Assembly (NCBI GenBank): GCA_041746735.1
Contig: JBGTGP010000012.1
Span: 1-64,000, forward strand
Direction: 5' to 3'
DNA length: 64,000 nt
Source: Opimibacter sp041746735
Lineage (GTDB): Bacteria > Bacteroidota > Bacteroidia > Chitinophagales > Saprospiraceae
Shown one piece after another: positions 1 through 9,012 of the stretch (positions are counted from its first letter, which is position 1; each line of letters starts with the position of its first letter). The notes under the pieces are model-generated. The model made no database searches and was not told the DNA's origin. It saw only the letters and a program-made list of their open reading frames with translations. The position numbers and the translations under genes were made by a program.

Positions 1-140
1 AAACTTGTTTCGTTACAAAATGAATTGAGGCGTCACCATCTATCATTTACGTCCATGAACCGCCGTGATACGTGAACCGTACGTCCGGTGGTGTGAGAGG
101 GATAAGGTAAAAGGACTTCTTTTACCTTACCCTACTCAAT
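1..140 (+). mobile_element. Group II intron, 3' end only (domains V and VI)
   Basis: Bases 57-99 read as a bacterial group II intron domain V: an ACCGCCG arm pairs with a CGGTGGT arm around an inner TACG/CGTA stem, followed by the usual GTGAGAGG linker. Bases 101-133 form domain VI, with an 11-bp stem (TAAGGTAAAAG with CTTTTACCTTA) and a GACTT loop. The tail CTACTCAAT, with an A about seven bases before the end, matches the branch-point region and an AY-type 3' splice site, so the intron should end at 140. The rest of the ribozyme and any intron-encoded reverse transcriptase would lie left of the window. Orientation is antisense to tsaD. The call rests on motif resemblance read by eye. Confidence 0.8.
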
Positions 141-1149
141 AGTGCATCCCCCTGACGAAAGGAGCTGTATCAAAGGGCGCAAATTGTTGGTCCAGGAATT
201 GATACCAGGCCGCTATGGCGATCATGCCCGCATTGTCTGTACAATATTGCATAGCAGGAAAATACAACTTCCAGTCCAGTCCGACGCCCACTTCCATGAG
301 GCGTTGCCGTAGACCTGAGTTGGCCGCCACTCCACCCGCTATGCCGATCTCCTGAATCCTGTACATATCTGCTGCGACGATAATTTTTCGAATCAGGATT
401 TCAACAATACTGTGTTGTACACTGGCGCAAATATCCTGTAAATGGCGGGACACAAACTCCGGATCCTTCCTGACCTCATCCCGGAGAAAATAAAGAATGG
501 CCGTCTTTAATCCACTGAAGCTGAAATCCAGTCCGGACACATTCGGGATGGGAAACGAAAATACCGGTCGCCCCTCCCTGGCCAGCTTGTCAATCATGGG
601 TCCAGCAGGATAGGGTAGTCCCAGAATTTTGCCGGTCTTATCAAATGCTTCGCCCGCTGCGTCATCCAGGGTCTGGCCGAGGACTTCCATTTCGGAGTAA
701 CTGCTGACCAGCACGATCTGCGTATGGCCACCGGAGACCGTGAGATTGAGGAAGGGGAAAGGGGGTTTGGGTTCATCAATAAAATGCGAGAGTATATGCG
801 CCCGCATATGATTGACCGATATAAACGGAATATCCAGGCTGAGGGCCATGGCCTTGGCAAAGCTTATTCCTACAGTCAGTGATCCCAGCAGGCCCGGACC
901 GGCTGTACAGGCTATGGCATCCAGTTGAGTTAAATTCACACCTGCTTTTTTCATTGCGGCATCGACGACTATGGTGATATTCTCTTGATGCATCCGGGAG
1001 GCAACTTCTGGTACAATGCCCCCATATTGCGCATGTATGGCCTGACTGGCAATTATATTACTCAGGATGACTCCATCCTGAATAACGGCAGCAGACGTAT
1101 CGTCACAGGAGGATTCGATAGCTAATAGACAACCTTGATTCCGGATCAT
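136..1149 (-). CDS. tsaD: tRNA N6-adenosine threonylcarbamoyltransferase TsaD
   Basis: TsaD (Kae1/Gcp/YgjD) transfers the threonylcarbamoyl group to A37 of ANN-decoding tRNAs, working in the cytoplasm with TsaB and TsaE. The 337-residue length is normal. The N-terminal ASKHA motif AIESSCDDTSA lies at about 10-20, the metal-binding HMRAH (H114, H118) is present, as are SGGHTQ and the C-terminal GGVAANSGLR. The gene diverges from the DUF3822 gene across 29 bp. A TACTTTTG box ends only four bases before the ATG. The stop codon (136-138) and part of the last Tyr codon lie inside the group II intron end, so the native C-terminus was probably altered by one or a few residues. Confidence 0.97.
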   Translation of the reverse strand: MIRNQGCLLAIESSCDDTSAAVIQDGVILSNIIASQAIHAQYGGIVPEVASRMHQENITIVVDAAMKKAGVNLTQLDAIACTAGPGLLGSLTVGISFAKAMALSLDIPFISVNHMRAHILSHFIDEPKPPFPFLNLTVSGGHTQIVLVSSYSEMEVLGQTLDDAAGEAFDKTGKILGLPYPAGPMIDKLAREGRPVFSFPIPNVSGLDFSFSGLKTAILYFLRDEVRKDPEFVSRHLQDICASVQHSIVEILIRKIIVAADMYRIQEIGIAGGVAANSGLRQRLMEVGVGLDWKLYFPAMQYCTDNAGMIAIAAWYQFLDQQFAPFDTAPFVRGMHY

Positions 1150-1153
1150 CTGA

Positions 1154-1161
1154 CAAAAGTA
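1154..1161 (-). promoter_or_regulatory. Promoter -7 box for tsaD (TACTTTTG)
   Basis: Exact match to the Bacteroidota -7 consensus TAnnTTTG on the - strand. Only four bases separate it from the tsaD ATG, which would give a leaderless or near-leaderless transcript if it is the real promoter. No clear -33 TTTG was seen. Confidence 0.5.
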
Positions 1162-1178
1162 GAACTTCCGGCACTTGT

Positions 1179-2015
1179 GTGGACCTGAGCTTTTATGGCT
1201 TGTTTTTTGAGTTTAGCCACCGTAGTTATCTTCGTATGATGCAAAACCCGGCCGACCTGCCAGATCTGATTATCGCCTTGTCACATAGCCAGGTGGAATT
1301 GCGCATGGAGGGAAGGACGGAAATAGCCTTAAGTCCTTCGCTATCAGTGCATGGTATGCTATACGGTCTCTGGAACACAGACCACCTCATACAAGTTTTA
1401 GATACAACTTTAACAGAAAGGCCAGCTCTTCTGGAGCCTTTCGATGATGTCGCAATACTCTTTATAGACCGGCCGCATATTTTTGTTCCGGCTCCCAGAG
1501 GTGCCACATTTGACCTTGATGCACTTGCCGGTAAGTATCTGCGATCAAGGGCTGGAGATCTATTGACAGCTGATGCCATAGCCGGTGACATGGTGAATGC
1601 TTATGCAGTTCCACGGGATTTGATCCGTGTGATACAAGAGTATTACTCCAATGCGATGCACGTTCACCTTTCTTCTGTGATCTGGTCCGCTCTCAGAGAT
1701 CATGATTTGTTTAAAAATCATCCTTCTTCTAGAGTTTTTTTTCTGCAATGGGGCAATCATCTGATGGTCCTCCGTGAAGAAAATGGGCGACTTATTTTTT
1801 CAAGGATTTACCCGGTCACTGATCAGGGAGATCTTTTCTATTACACCCTGGCATGCCATCGTTTATTGTGCCCGCTGGAGTGCTGGCATATAACAGTGAA
1901 AGGGGACGCCGTACCTTTTGAAATGCCTCATACACCATACATCACACTGGACCATCACCTGGAACTGTCACCTCTCGCTTTGCTGGTCGCTCATTACCGG
2001 TCATGCGTATCATAG
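1179..2015 (+). CDS. DUF3822 family protein
   Basis: A 278-residue soluble protein resembling the DUF3822 family, which in Bacteroidota commonly sits directly before rsmD, as here: the 3' end overlaps rsmD by 13 bp. No signal peptide or transmembrane segment is visible. The predicted start is GTG; no better start lies close by. The family has no established biochemical role that I know of. Coupling with rsmD suggests translation-linked co-expression only. Family assignment rests on context and length more than on a sharp motif. Confidence 0.75.
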   Translation: MDLSFYGLFFEFSHRSYLRMMQNPADLPDLIIALSHSQVELRMEGRTEIALSPSLSVHGMLYGLWNTDHLIQVLDTTLTERPALLEPFDDVAILFIDRPHIFVPAPRGATFDLDALAGKYLRSRAGDLLTADAIAGDMVNAYAVPRDLIRVIQEYYSNAMHVHLSSVIWSALRDHDLFKNHPSSRVFFLQWGNHLMVLREENGRLIFSRIYPVTDQGDLFYYTLACHRLLCPLECWHITVKGDAVPFEMPHTPYITLDHHLELSPLALLVAHYRSCVS

Positions 2016-2542
2016 GTGGCCAATGGAAGGGAAGGCGGATTGATCCTCCTTCTAAAAACTGGCCTGTCAGACCTACCACAGATTTTGCAAGAGAGGCTCT
2101 CTTTAATATCCTTGACAACCGGCTGGAGTATGAACATATCAGGGCACTGGACCTTTTCGGAGGTACAGGTATTCATGCACTGGAATTGGTATCTCGAGGT
2201 TGCCGAGATGTTACGTATGTTGACCGCTATCGGGACAGTGTCAGATTTATGCGAGGCCTGGTGAAGGAATGGTCCTTTCCTATTCAGGTGGTTCAGGGGG
2301 ATGTTTTCAAATTTATTCGTGAAACACCACTGAACTGGGATTATATATTTGCTGACCCACCCTATGATTTGCCAGTGTTGAATGATTTCCCGCGGACTGT
2401 ATTGCAATCCGGCATTCTCAATTCGAAAGGGCTCTTTGTTCTGGAGCACAGGTCTTCTTTTTCATTTTCGGTTCTCCCTGGTTTTTTAGAAGCACGGCCA
2501 TACGGTCAAAGTGTTTTCAGCTTTTTTACCTCAGGATCGTAA
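2003..2542 (+). CDS. rsmD: 16S rRNA (guanine(966)-N(2))-methyltransferase RsmD
   Basis: RsmD methylates G966 of 16S rRNA using S-adenosylmethionine. The 179-residue protein starts MRIIGGQWKGR, typical of the family, has the SAM-binding motif LDLFGGTG at 49-56 and the catalytic DPPY at 118-121. Its length is normal. The start overlaps the upstream DUF3822 gene by 13 bp, implying translational coupling; argS follows after 15 bp but has its own -7 box. Confidence 0.95.
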   Translation: MRIIGGQWKGRRIDPPSKNWPVRPTTDFAREALFNILDNRLEYEHIRALDLFGGTGIHALELVSRGCRDVTYVDRYRDSVRFMRGLVKEWSFPIQVVQGDVFKFIRETPLNWDYIFADPPYDLPVLNDFPRTVLQSGILNSKGLFVLEHRSSFSFSVLPGFLEARPYGQSVFSFFTSGS

Positions 2543-2547
2543 CTTTG
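2540..2547 (+). promoter_or_regulatory. Promoter -7 box for argS (TAACTTTG)
   Basis: Exact TAnnTTTG match overlapping the rsmD stop codon, with ten bases between it and the argS ATG. The leader would be about five bases. No good -33 element is visible. Confidence 0.5.
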
Positions 2548-2557
2548 CCCTCCTTGC

Positions 2558-4378
2558 ATGAAAAACATCCTTAAAGAAATAGAACTTGCCGCGATCGAAG
2601 CCATCCGGGTTTTGTATCAGACCGAAGTAGGGCAAGGTGAACTCATGGTCACACCGACCAAGAAAGAACACCAGGGGGATTATACGCTGGTGACTTTTCC
2701 TGTGGCCAAAAAACTTCGCCAGGCTCCACCAAAGATTGCGACAGAGGTGGGAGCTTATATACAACAAAACAGATCCTGGGTGCTTGAAACGGAAGTCATT
2801 CAGGGATTTCTGAATATTTCACTTGCCGATACTTATTGGTTAACCGTTTTGGAAGATATCCGGAACCAGCCTGATTTTTGGCGACCCGTTCATTCGGCCG
2901 AAACCATTTTAGTAGAGTTCTCTTCCCCGAATACGAATAAACCCCTGCATCTGGGACACATCCGTAATATTTTGCTTGGCTGGTCCATGTTCAAAATCCT
3001 GCAGGCTTGTGGACATCAGGTTATACGGGTGCAGATCGTCAACGACCGGGGTATTGCCATTTGCAAAAGTATGGTCGCCTGGCAACGCTTTAGCGGGGGC
3101 AAGACTCCCGAACAGGCCGGCATCAAGAGTGACCATTTTGTAGGGGAGTGGTATGTGCGGTTTGAAAAAGAATTTTCATCCGAGTATGCAACATGGCAAA
3201 ATTCCGCTGCTGCCATAAAGCTCTTCCAAAACCGACGGGATCAGGATCAGCAGGAATCTGAATTTTTTAAAGGGTACAAGAATACCTATTTCAATACTGT
3301 TAGCGTTTTGGGACGTGAGGCCCGTGAGATGCTGCTTCGGTGGGAGGCACATGACCCGGATACGCTGATGCTCTGGAAAAGAATGAATGGATGGGTATAC
3401 GCGGGTTTTGAAGAAACGTACAGGAATCTTGGTGTGCAGTTCGATAAGCTCTATTATGAAAGTGACACGTATCTGCTGGGGAAGGACTTGATTGAAGAGG
3501 GATTGGCTCGCGGTGTCTTTTACAAAAAGGATGATGGATCGGTCTGGGTTGATCTTACCGATGTGGGACTGGATCATAAACTTTTACTTCGGAGTGATGG
3601 GACTTCAGTCTACATGACCCAGGATGTAGGCACAGCCCAGCAGCGTTATCTTGAGTATCAGGCCCGGCGTATGGTGTATGTCGTAGCTGACGAGCAAAAC
3701 TATCATTTTCAGGCCCTTTTTGCTATTATGGCCAAACTCGGGGTGCCTTATGCTGCTGGCCTGCATCATCTTTCCTATGGTATGGTCGATCTGCCGGAGG
3801 GTAAGATGAAATCCAGAGAAGGCAATGTGGTCGATGCGGATGATCTGATGGCGGATGTCATTCAGGAAGCCGCTGAAGCAGCTAAGGAACGAGAAACCAC
3901 GGATCCTGAAATTATTCGGCGAATCGGGATGTCGGCCCTTAAATTTTTTATGATCAAGGTTGATCCAAAAAAGCGAATGACCTTTGATCCGAAAGCATCG
4001 GTAGATTTACAAGGCCAGACAGGTCCCTATATCCAGAATGCGTATGTCCGTGTTCAATCGATTCTGCGGAAAGCTCCGGACGGTACAATGGACTATAAAG
4101 GCTATTGGCCCAATGCGGATGAAAAACTTCTACTCAGCATACTGGGTCAATGCCCGCAAGTGATCGATGCCGCCGCAAAAGAGTACAATCCCTCTCTGAT
4201 CGCCAACTATGCTTTTGCCCTGGCGAAAGAGTACCATCGATATTACCATGAAGTCAAGGTCATCCAGGCGGAAACAGCGCAAGCCAGAGCGTTCAGGTTG
4301 ATCCTTATCCGCATGGTGGCAAATGTGCTGGAGCACATTATGGATCTTTTAGGGATCGAGATGCCGGACAGGATGTAA
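2558..4378 (+). CDS. argS: Arginyl-tRNA synthetase
   Basis: Class I aminoacyl-tRNA synthetase charging tRNA-Arg in the cytoplasm. The protein has 606 residues: an N-terminal Arg_S additional domain, the HIGH motif as HLGH at 131-134 after the SSPNTNKP segment, a KMSKS-like KMKSR at 416-420, and the C-terminal DALR anticodon-binding domain (Q-T-G-P-Y-I-Q-N-A-Y at its start). Length and order are normal. It follows rsmD closely and is probably transcribed both from its own box and by readthrough. Two tRNA-Arg genes (TCT and CCT) lie elsewhere in the window. Confidence 0.97.
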   Translation: MKNILKEIELAAIEAIRVLYQTEVGQGELMVTPTKKEHQGDYTLVTFPVAKKLRQAPPKIATEVGAYIQQNRSWVLETEVIQGFLNISLADTYWLTVLEDIRNQPDFWRPVHSAETILVEFSSPNTNKPLHLGHIRNILLGWSMFKILQACGHQVIRVQIVNDRGIAICKSMVAWQRFSGGKTPEQAGIKSDHFVGEWYVRFEKEFSSEYATWQNSAAAIKLFQNRRDQDQQESEFFKGYKNTYFNTVSVLGREAREMLLRWEAHDPDTLMLWKRMNGWVYAGFEETYRNLGVQFDKLYYESDTYLLGKDLIEEGLARGVFYKKDDGSVWVDLTDVGLDHKLLLRSDGTSVYMTQDVGTAQQRYLEYQARRMVYVVADEQNYHFQALFAIMAKLGVPYAAGLHHLSYGMVDLPEGKMKSREGNVVDADDLMADVIQEAAEAAKERETTDPEIIRRIGMSALKFFMIKVDPKKRMTFDPKASVDLQGQTGPYIQNAYVRVQSILRKAPDGTMDYKGYWPNADEKLLLSILGQCPQVIDAAAKEYNPSLIANYAFALAKEYHRYYHEVKVIQAETAQARAFRLILIRMVANVLEHIMDLLGIEMPDRM

Positions 4379-4462
4379 TGCATATTTGAATTCAGGAGCT
4401 ACGTCATAATAGGACATACATATGTTGTTGTAAAGTGTTGATCAGCTAAATAGATAATTATT

Positions 4463-6127
4463 ATGGAGGAGACACGCGCACTCAATTTCATTGAAGAGAT
4501 CATCGAAGCCGATATAGCCCAGGGTAAGCACGGTGCACGGGTTCATACCCGGTTTCCACCGGAACCCAACGGATATCTGCACATCGGACATGCAAAAGCT
4601 ATCTGTCTCAACTTTGAAATTGCCAAAAAGTACGGAGGAAAGACCAATCTCAGGTTTGATGATACAAATCCCGCCACGGAGGAGACGGAATATGTAGAAG
4701 CGATCAAGTATGATATTCGGTGGTTGGGGTATGACTGGGAGGACCGGGAATATTATGCGTCCGATTATTTCGGACAATTGTATGAGTACGCATTGGATCT
4801 GATCCGGAAAGGTCTTGCCTTTGTAGATGATAGTACACCTGACGAAATTGCTATGCAGAAAGGTACACCTACAGAGCCGGGTTTAGAAAGTCCATTCCGT
4901 CACCGTTCGGCAGAAGAGAATCTTGATTTGTTTGTCCGTATGAAAGAGGGTGAGTATCCCGACGGAGCCAGGGTCCTTCGCGTGAAAGTGGATATGGCTT
5001 CGCCCAATATGCACATGCGCGATCCGGTCATCTATCGTATCAAGCGCCAGCATCATCACCGTACCGGGGATACGTGGTGCATTTACCCGATGTATGATTT
5101 TGCTCATGGACAAAGTGATAGTATCGAAGGAATAACACATTCCTTATGCTCCCTGGAGTTCAGACATCACCGTCCACTCTATGACTGGCTCATTCAGCAG
5201 CTGGAGATTTTTCCAAGCCGGCAGATTGAATTCGCCCGGATGAATGTGACTTATATGATTACCTCCAAGCGGCGATTGCTCCAATTGGTGAATGAAGGAC
5301 TTGTAACAGGATGGGATGATCCGCGGATGCCGACCATCAGTGGCATGCGCCGGCGGGGATATCCGGCAGCAGCCATAAGAGTGTTTTGTGACAAGGTGGG
5401 TATTGCGAAACGAGATAATTGGATCGAAATTGAGTTGTTGGAGTCCTGTGTGCGGAATGAACTCAATAAAACGGCGTTGCGTCGCATGGCCGTATTGGAT
5501 CCGGTCAAACTGATCATTACCAATTATCCGGAAGGTCAGACGGAGTGGCTTCCTACAGAGAATAATCCGGAAGACGAAACGACCGGGCAACGCGATATGC
5601 CTTTCAGCCGGGAACTCTACATCGAGCGCGAGGATTTTATGATGGATCCGCCTAAGAAGTATTTCAGACTTGCGCCTGGTGCAACAGTACGGCTTAAAAG
5701 TGCCTATATCATTACTTGTACACAAACAGTATTGGATGATGCCACAGGTGAGGTACGAGAAATCCATTGTTCCTATTACCCGGATTCAAAAAGTGGATCG
5801 GACAACAGTGGGATCAAAGCCAAAGGAACTCTTCATTGGGTCAATGCACCAACATCTTTCCCAGGCGAAATTCGCCTCTATGACAGATTGTTTTTCACCG
5901 AAAATCCCTTGGAAGAAGGCGCTGATTTTCTATCGAAAGTCAATCCGGATTCACTTCGGATCGTGCAGGATGCAAGGTTCGAACCGATATTAGGTGATGC
6001 TGTTGCCGGAGAGAGTTTTCAGTTTTTACGGCAGGGATATTTCACGCTGGATTCGGCTGCCAAATCAGGACACCTGGTGTTTAACCAGACAGTTTCATTA
6101 AAGGAGGGTTGGTCCGAAAAAAGTTAA
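4463..6127 (+). CDS. glnS: Glutaminyl-tRNA synthetase
   Basis: Class I synthetase that charges tRNA-Gln directly, so glutamine need not be formed by transamidation in this organism. The protein has 554 residues: PPEPNGYLHIGH at 32-43 holds the HIGH motif, MITSKRRL at 265-272 is the KMSKS equivalent, and the C-terminal beta-barrel anticodon-binding domain follows. The start ATG lies 84 bp after argS. Its 3' end converges with the DUF5683 gene; a short TGCCC/GGGCA dyad (6131-6155) lies between them but lacks a T-run, so I do not call a terminator. Confidence 0.96.
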   Translation: MEETRALNFIEEIIEADIAQGKHGARVHTRFPPEPNGYLHIGHAKAICLNFEIAKKYGGKTNLRFDDTNPATEETEYVEAIKYDIRWLGYDWEDREYYASDYFGQLYEYALDLIRKGLAFVDDSTPDEIAMQKGTPTEPGLESPFRHRSAEENLDLFVRMKEGEYPDGARVLRVKVDMASPNMHMRDPVIYRIKRQHHHRTGDTWCIYPMYDFAHGQSDSIEGITHSLCSLEFRHHRPLYDWLIQQLEIFPSRQIEFARMNVTYMITSKRRLLQLVNEGLVTGWDDPRMPTISGMRRRGYPAAAIRVFCDKVGIAKRDNWIEIELLESCVRNELNKTALRRMAVLDPVKLIITNYPEGQTEWLPTENNPEDETTGQRDMPFSRELYIEREDFMMDPPKKYFRLAPGATVRLKSAYIITCTQTVLDDATGEVREIHCSYYPDSKSGSDNSGIKAKGTLHWVNAPTSFPGEIRLYDRLFFTENPLEEGADFLSKVNPDSLRIVQDARFEPILGDAVAGESFQFLRQGYFTLDSAAKSGHLVFNQTVSLKEGWSEKS

Positions 6128-6157
6128 TAATGCCCGGTACATTTCTATTGGGGCACT

Positions 6158-6748
6158 CTAAAATTGAACGAAAATACCGACCCGCATGGGGGCATGGGGA
6201 TCCTGATCAAATTTGGGACCGATATCAATGGTCAAATTATCATCGATATCAAAATCTTTGAGATGCGCATCCACGAAGGCATCAATCCCATTAGCCAGCC
6301 ATACGAGTGAAAAGATGACGATGGAACGCTGACGATCTGCATTCGCCCGATCACGAAGGACCTTAAGCTGTGAAGGATTGGTTATTTGAGCAATCTTCTC
6401 ATCGCAATAGGATTTCGGCGTATAGTCCACTCCATCTACTCGGGCGATATACGCTTCTTTGAGACATTTATATTGGCGGGTATTGTAATGCAACACATAT
6501 CCCATGCCTCCGACAGCCCCATATACAAACGGAACACGCAGATAACTTTTATTATAGATTTGACCTGTTCCGGGGACAATGAGACTCATCAGCATCGACT
6601 TGCCGGGTCGACCGGCGAAGATCGAGCCCTTCTTTACCTTTCCAATGGCCTCTTCCTGGCCGAGACTGTCCTGAACAGCCTGAGACATACCTTTTACAGG
6701 TAACATGATACAATAAAGGAAAAGCAGAAGTGTAAAGGTTGATTTCAT
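6158..6748 (-). CDS. DUF5683 domain membrane protein
   Basis: A 196-residue protein with an N-terminal signal-like hydrophobic segment (1-23) and the DUF5683 core: a SMLMSLIVPGTGQIYN stretch at 51-66, then two hydrophobic segments near 72-88 and 142-162. The GxGQ-Y-K pattern resembles small TM2-like domains. Downstream of parA-parB is the usual Bacteroidota position of this family. Function unknown; a cell-envelope role is only an inference. It lies 36 bp after parB on the same strand, so probably in the same operon. Confidence 0.85.
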   Translation of the reverse strand: MKSTFTLLLFLYCIMLPVKGMSQAVQDSLGQEEAIGKVKKGSIFAGRPGKSMLMSLIVPGTGQIYNKSYLRVPFVYGAVGGMGYVLHYNTRQYKCLKEAYIARVDGVDYTPKSYCDEKIAQITNPSQLKVLRDRANADRQRSIVIFSLVWLANGIDAFVDAHLKDFDIDDNLTIDIGPKFDQDPHAPMRVGIFVQF

Positions 6749-6784
6749 GTATGGGTATAACGTTCTGCCGGCATGGTCCGTATA

Positions 6785-7711
6785 TTATTTCTCCTGATCC
6801 AGGTCGTCCAGAATGTCCAGGAGGTAATTGAGTTCTTTATCACTTTTAAAGGGAATACGGATCTGACCAGTGCCTTTACTATCATATTGCAGATCCACCT
6901 TTACACCCAGCAGCGCCCGTAGTCGTTGCTCAATACTTGCGATCTCGGCAGGCCGTCCGGACTTGCCACCTCCGGATGTACTTGAACCGGGCTTACCTGA
7001 TTGACGATTCTGATAACGCGCCACGAGTTTTTCAGTTTCCCGTACGCTCAGACCTTTTGATATAACCTCACCGAGTACCATGAGTTGAGCACTGATATCT
7101 TCCAGCCCGGCTATGGATTTGGCATGGCCCATACTGATTTGTTCCTTTCGGATGGCTTGTTGAATCTGGGGTGGGAGTTTCAGCAACCGAAGGAAATTCG
7201 ACACCGTACTCCGTTGCTTACTGACACGTGTGGAGAGTTCTTCATGGGTGAGTTTGCATTCATCCAGCAGTCTTTGCAGGCTGAAGGCCATCTCCATGGC
7301 ATTGAGGTCGGCCCGTTGGATATTTTCCACGATCGCCATTTCCAACATTCCCTGATCGTCAGCGATACGAATATAGGCCGGGACTGCTTTAAGACCCGCT
7401 CTTTGAGCAGCCCTCCACCGGCGCTCGCCAGCAATAAGCTGGTACCGTCCTTCGTGTAGGCGTCGGAGTGTCAGGGGCTGAATGATCCCATGAACACGGA
7501 TGCTCTGCGCCAGTTCTTCCAGTGCTGTTTCATCAAAATCTGTTCGGGGTTGATACGGATTGGCCTCAATGGCATCTATCGGGACCTCCAGCGTTTCCCG
7601 GGAGAGTGTAGACAATTCCTGGCCAGTAGGCGCAGTACCCCGTTCATCTATTTGGGTCAGCAAGGCCCGTATGCCCTTGCCAATTTGCATTTTAGGAGAG
7701 TCTTTAGACAT
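6785..7711 (-). CDS. parB: Chromosome partitioning protein ParB
   Basis: ParB binds parS sites, spreads on DNA as a CTP-dependent clamp and loads SMC at the origin region. From the ATG at 7711 the protein has 308 residues: the ParB/Srx nuclease-like domain with NPYQPR and the CTP-binding GERRWRAA segment, then the helix-turn-helix (SKQRSTVSNFLRLLKLP) and a C-terminal dimerisation region. An in-frame TTG lies 24 bases upstream, but it falls inside a -7 box, so the ATG is preferred. It lies downstream of parA. I found no canonical parS palindrome nearby. Confidence 0.95.
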   Translation of the reverse strand: MSKDSPKMQIGKGIRALLTQIDERGTAPTGQELSTLSRETLEVPIDAIEANPYQPRTDFDETALEELAQSIRVHGIIQPLTLRRLHEGRYQLIAGERRWRAAQRAGLKAVPAYIRIADDQGMLEMAIVENIQRADLNAMEMAFSLQRLLDECKLTHEELSTRVSKQRSTVSNFLRLLKLPPQIQQAIRKEQISMGHAKSIAGLEDISAQLMVLGEVISKGLSVRETEKLVARYQNRQSGKPGSSTSGGGKSGRPAEIASIEQRLRALLGVKVDLQYDSKGTGQIRIPFKSDKELNYLLDILDDLDQEK

Positions 7712-7732
7712 TACATTGAGATTGAAATTGAG

Positions 7733-7740
7733 CAAAAATA
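7733..7740 (-). promoter_or_regulatory. Promoter -7 box for parB (TATTTTTG)
   Basis: Exact TAnnTTTG match on the - strand, 21 bases before the parB ATG at 7711. It excludes the alternative TTG start at 7735 and suggests parB can be transcribed separately from parA. Confidence 0.5.
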
Positions 7741-7811
7741 GTGTAAAGGAAATGGGCAGGGATCTCCATCACTTTCCTTTCATCCAACGGTCATGACCTA
7801 ACCTCATGATA

Positions 7812-8594
7812 TTAGGTAACATCATTGGTGGCCGTGTTTCTCTGTAAAAATTCCATTGCCAATTGCATAAAATTCATGCTGCCGGTACTGGCTGCGTCAT
7901 ACATGATGACGGGTGCCTTCATGCTAGGTGATTCGCTAATCTTACTATTCCGGTGGATGATGGTTTGGAACAGAGGATCTGGTATATTTTGACGTACCTC
8001 TTCCAGAATCATATTCGCTAACCTGAGCCTGCTGTCGTACATCGTCATGACGATACCTTCAATTTTCAAAGCAGGATTAAGATGTTCTTTGACAAGTTGA
8101 ATAGTGTTTTTGAGTTTTTGAAGCCCTTCCAGAGCATATATTTCGGTTTGGATCGGAATAAGTACAGAATCTGATGCCGTCAGTGCATTTACGGTGAGGA
8201 GGCCCAGTGAAGGCATACAGTCGATGAGAATGAAATCAAAGTCGTTGCGAACTTTCGAAAGGACTTGTTGCAACATATACTCACGTCTCATCCGCGATAC
8301 CAGTTCCAATTCGGCTCCGACCAGGTCAATATGTGACGGGAGGATATAAAGATTCGGTGTTGAGGTGGCTACTATCGCCTGTGTGGCCGGTACCTGATTA
8401 ATGATACAATCATAAATCGTAGGTTGCCCGGTAACAGTGACAATACCCAGGCCCGATGTACAATTGGCTTGTGGATCCGCATCGACCAATAGCACTTTTT
8501 TTTCCAGTATGGCCAGACAGGCCCCCATATTGATGGCGGTCGTGGTCTTTCCGACCCCGCCCTTCTGATTAGCTATGGCAACAATTTTTCCCAA
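7812..8594 (-). CDS. parA: Chromosome partitioning ATPase ParA
   Basis: ParA is a deviant Walker-type ATPase that binds DNA non-specifically and moves ParB-parS complexes. The 260-residue protein starts MGKIVAIANQKGGVGKT with the deviant Walker A lysines at 11-17, followed by the switch I (DADPQANCTSGLG) and Walker B (ILIDCMPSLG) motifs. No N-terminal HTH is present, so it is the short chromosomal (Soj) type. It heads the parA-parB-DUF5683 unit; a TATTTTTG box lies 88 bases upstream. Confidence 0.97.
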   Translation of the reverse strand: MGKIVAIANQKGGVGKTTTAINMGACLAILEKKVLLVDADPQANCTSGLGIVTVTGQPTIYDCIINQVPATQAIVATSTPNLYILPSHIDLVGAELELVSRMRREYMLQQVLSKVRNDFDFILIDCMPSLGLLTVNALTASDSVLIPIQTEIYALEGLQKLKNTIQLVKEHLNPALKIEGIVMTMYDSRLRLANMILEEVRQNIPDPLFQTIIHRNSKISESPSMKAPVIMYDAASTGSMNFMQLAMEFLQRNTATNDVT

Positions 8595-8682
8595 TAGGGT
8601 AGGATATAGATTCTAGCGATGTCCGTCTGACACACCTAAACAATTTCAGTTCGGGTACTCCCCCGAAACAGACACAAGAGCG

Positions 8683-8690
8683 CAAAAATA
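8683..8690 (-). promoter_or_regulatory. Promoter -7 box for parA (TATTTTTG)
   Basis: Exact TAnnTTTG match on the - strand giving a leader of about 80 bases. Within that leader a 6-bp hairpin (8650-8655 with 8662-8667) can form. No clear -33 element. Confidence 0.45.
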
Positions 8691-9012
8691 CGGCTATTGG
8701 CAGAACATTTTAGGTCTTTGCCAATGTATTACTCCATCATTTACGAGAACCAATGATTACGATCCTACAGGCGACCAATCGACCTGACAGCAATTCCGAT
8801 CACGTTAAAGGTCCAATCAGGGTTTTACAGGATTGGGAATCCGGGAAAACCCTGAGAGGAAAGCATGGTATATACTGATTTTCAATAATTTGTCTCACAA
8901 AACTGAAACATCCGGAACAACCCTTCGTTAAGAGGGCATATCATATACCTACCGGGGGTAAAGTCCAACGGATGAGATGATTGTCTAACTCTTTTACATC
9001 AAAACATTTAAC
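8691..9012. other. Intergenic region with a strong hairpin at 8818-8854
   Basis: This stretch between the divergent parA promoter and the lipoprotein gene has no credible reading frame. It holds one notable structure: CAGGGTTTT (8818-8826) pairs perfectly with AAAACCCTG (8846-8854), enclosing a 3x3 internal loop and an inner GGATT/AATCC stem with a GGG loop. No T-run follows on either strand, so it is not a standard terminator. It could be an operator or part of a small RNA; neither can be decided here. Confidence 0.5.

Noticed and set aside
6785..9012. Canonical parS palindrome near parAB
   Set aside because: I looked for GTTCCACGTGGAAC-like or GTTTCACGTGAAAC-like sequence and saw none; the hairpin at 8818-8854 has a different sequence.
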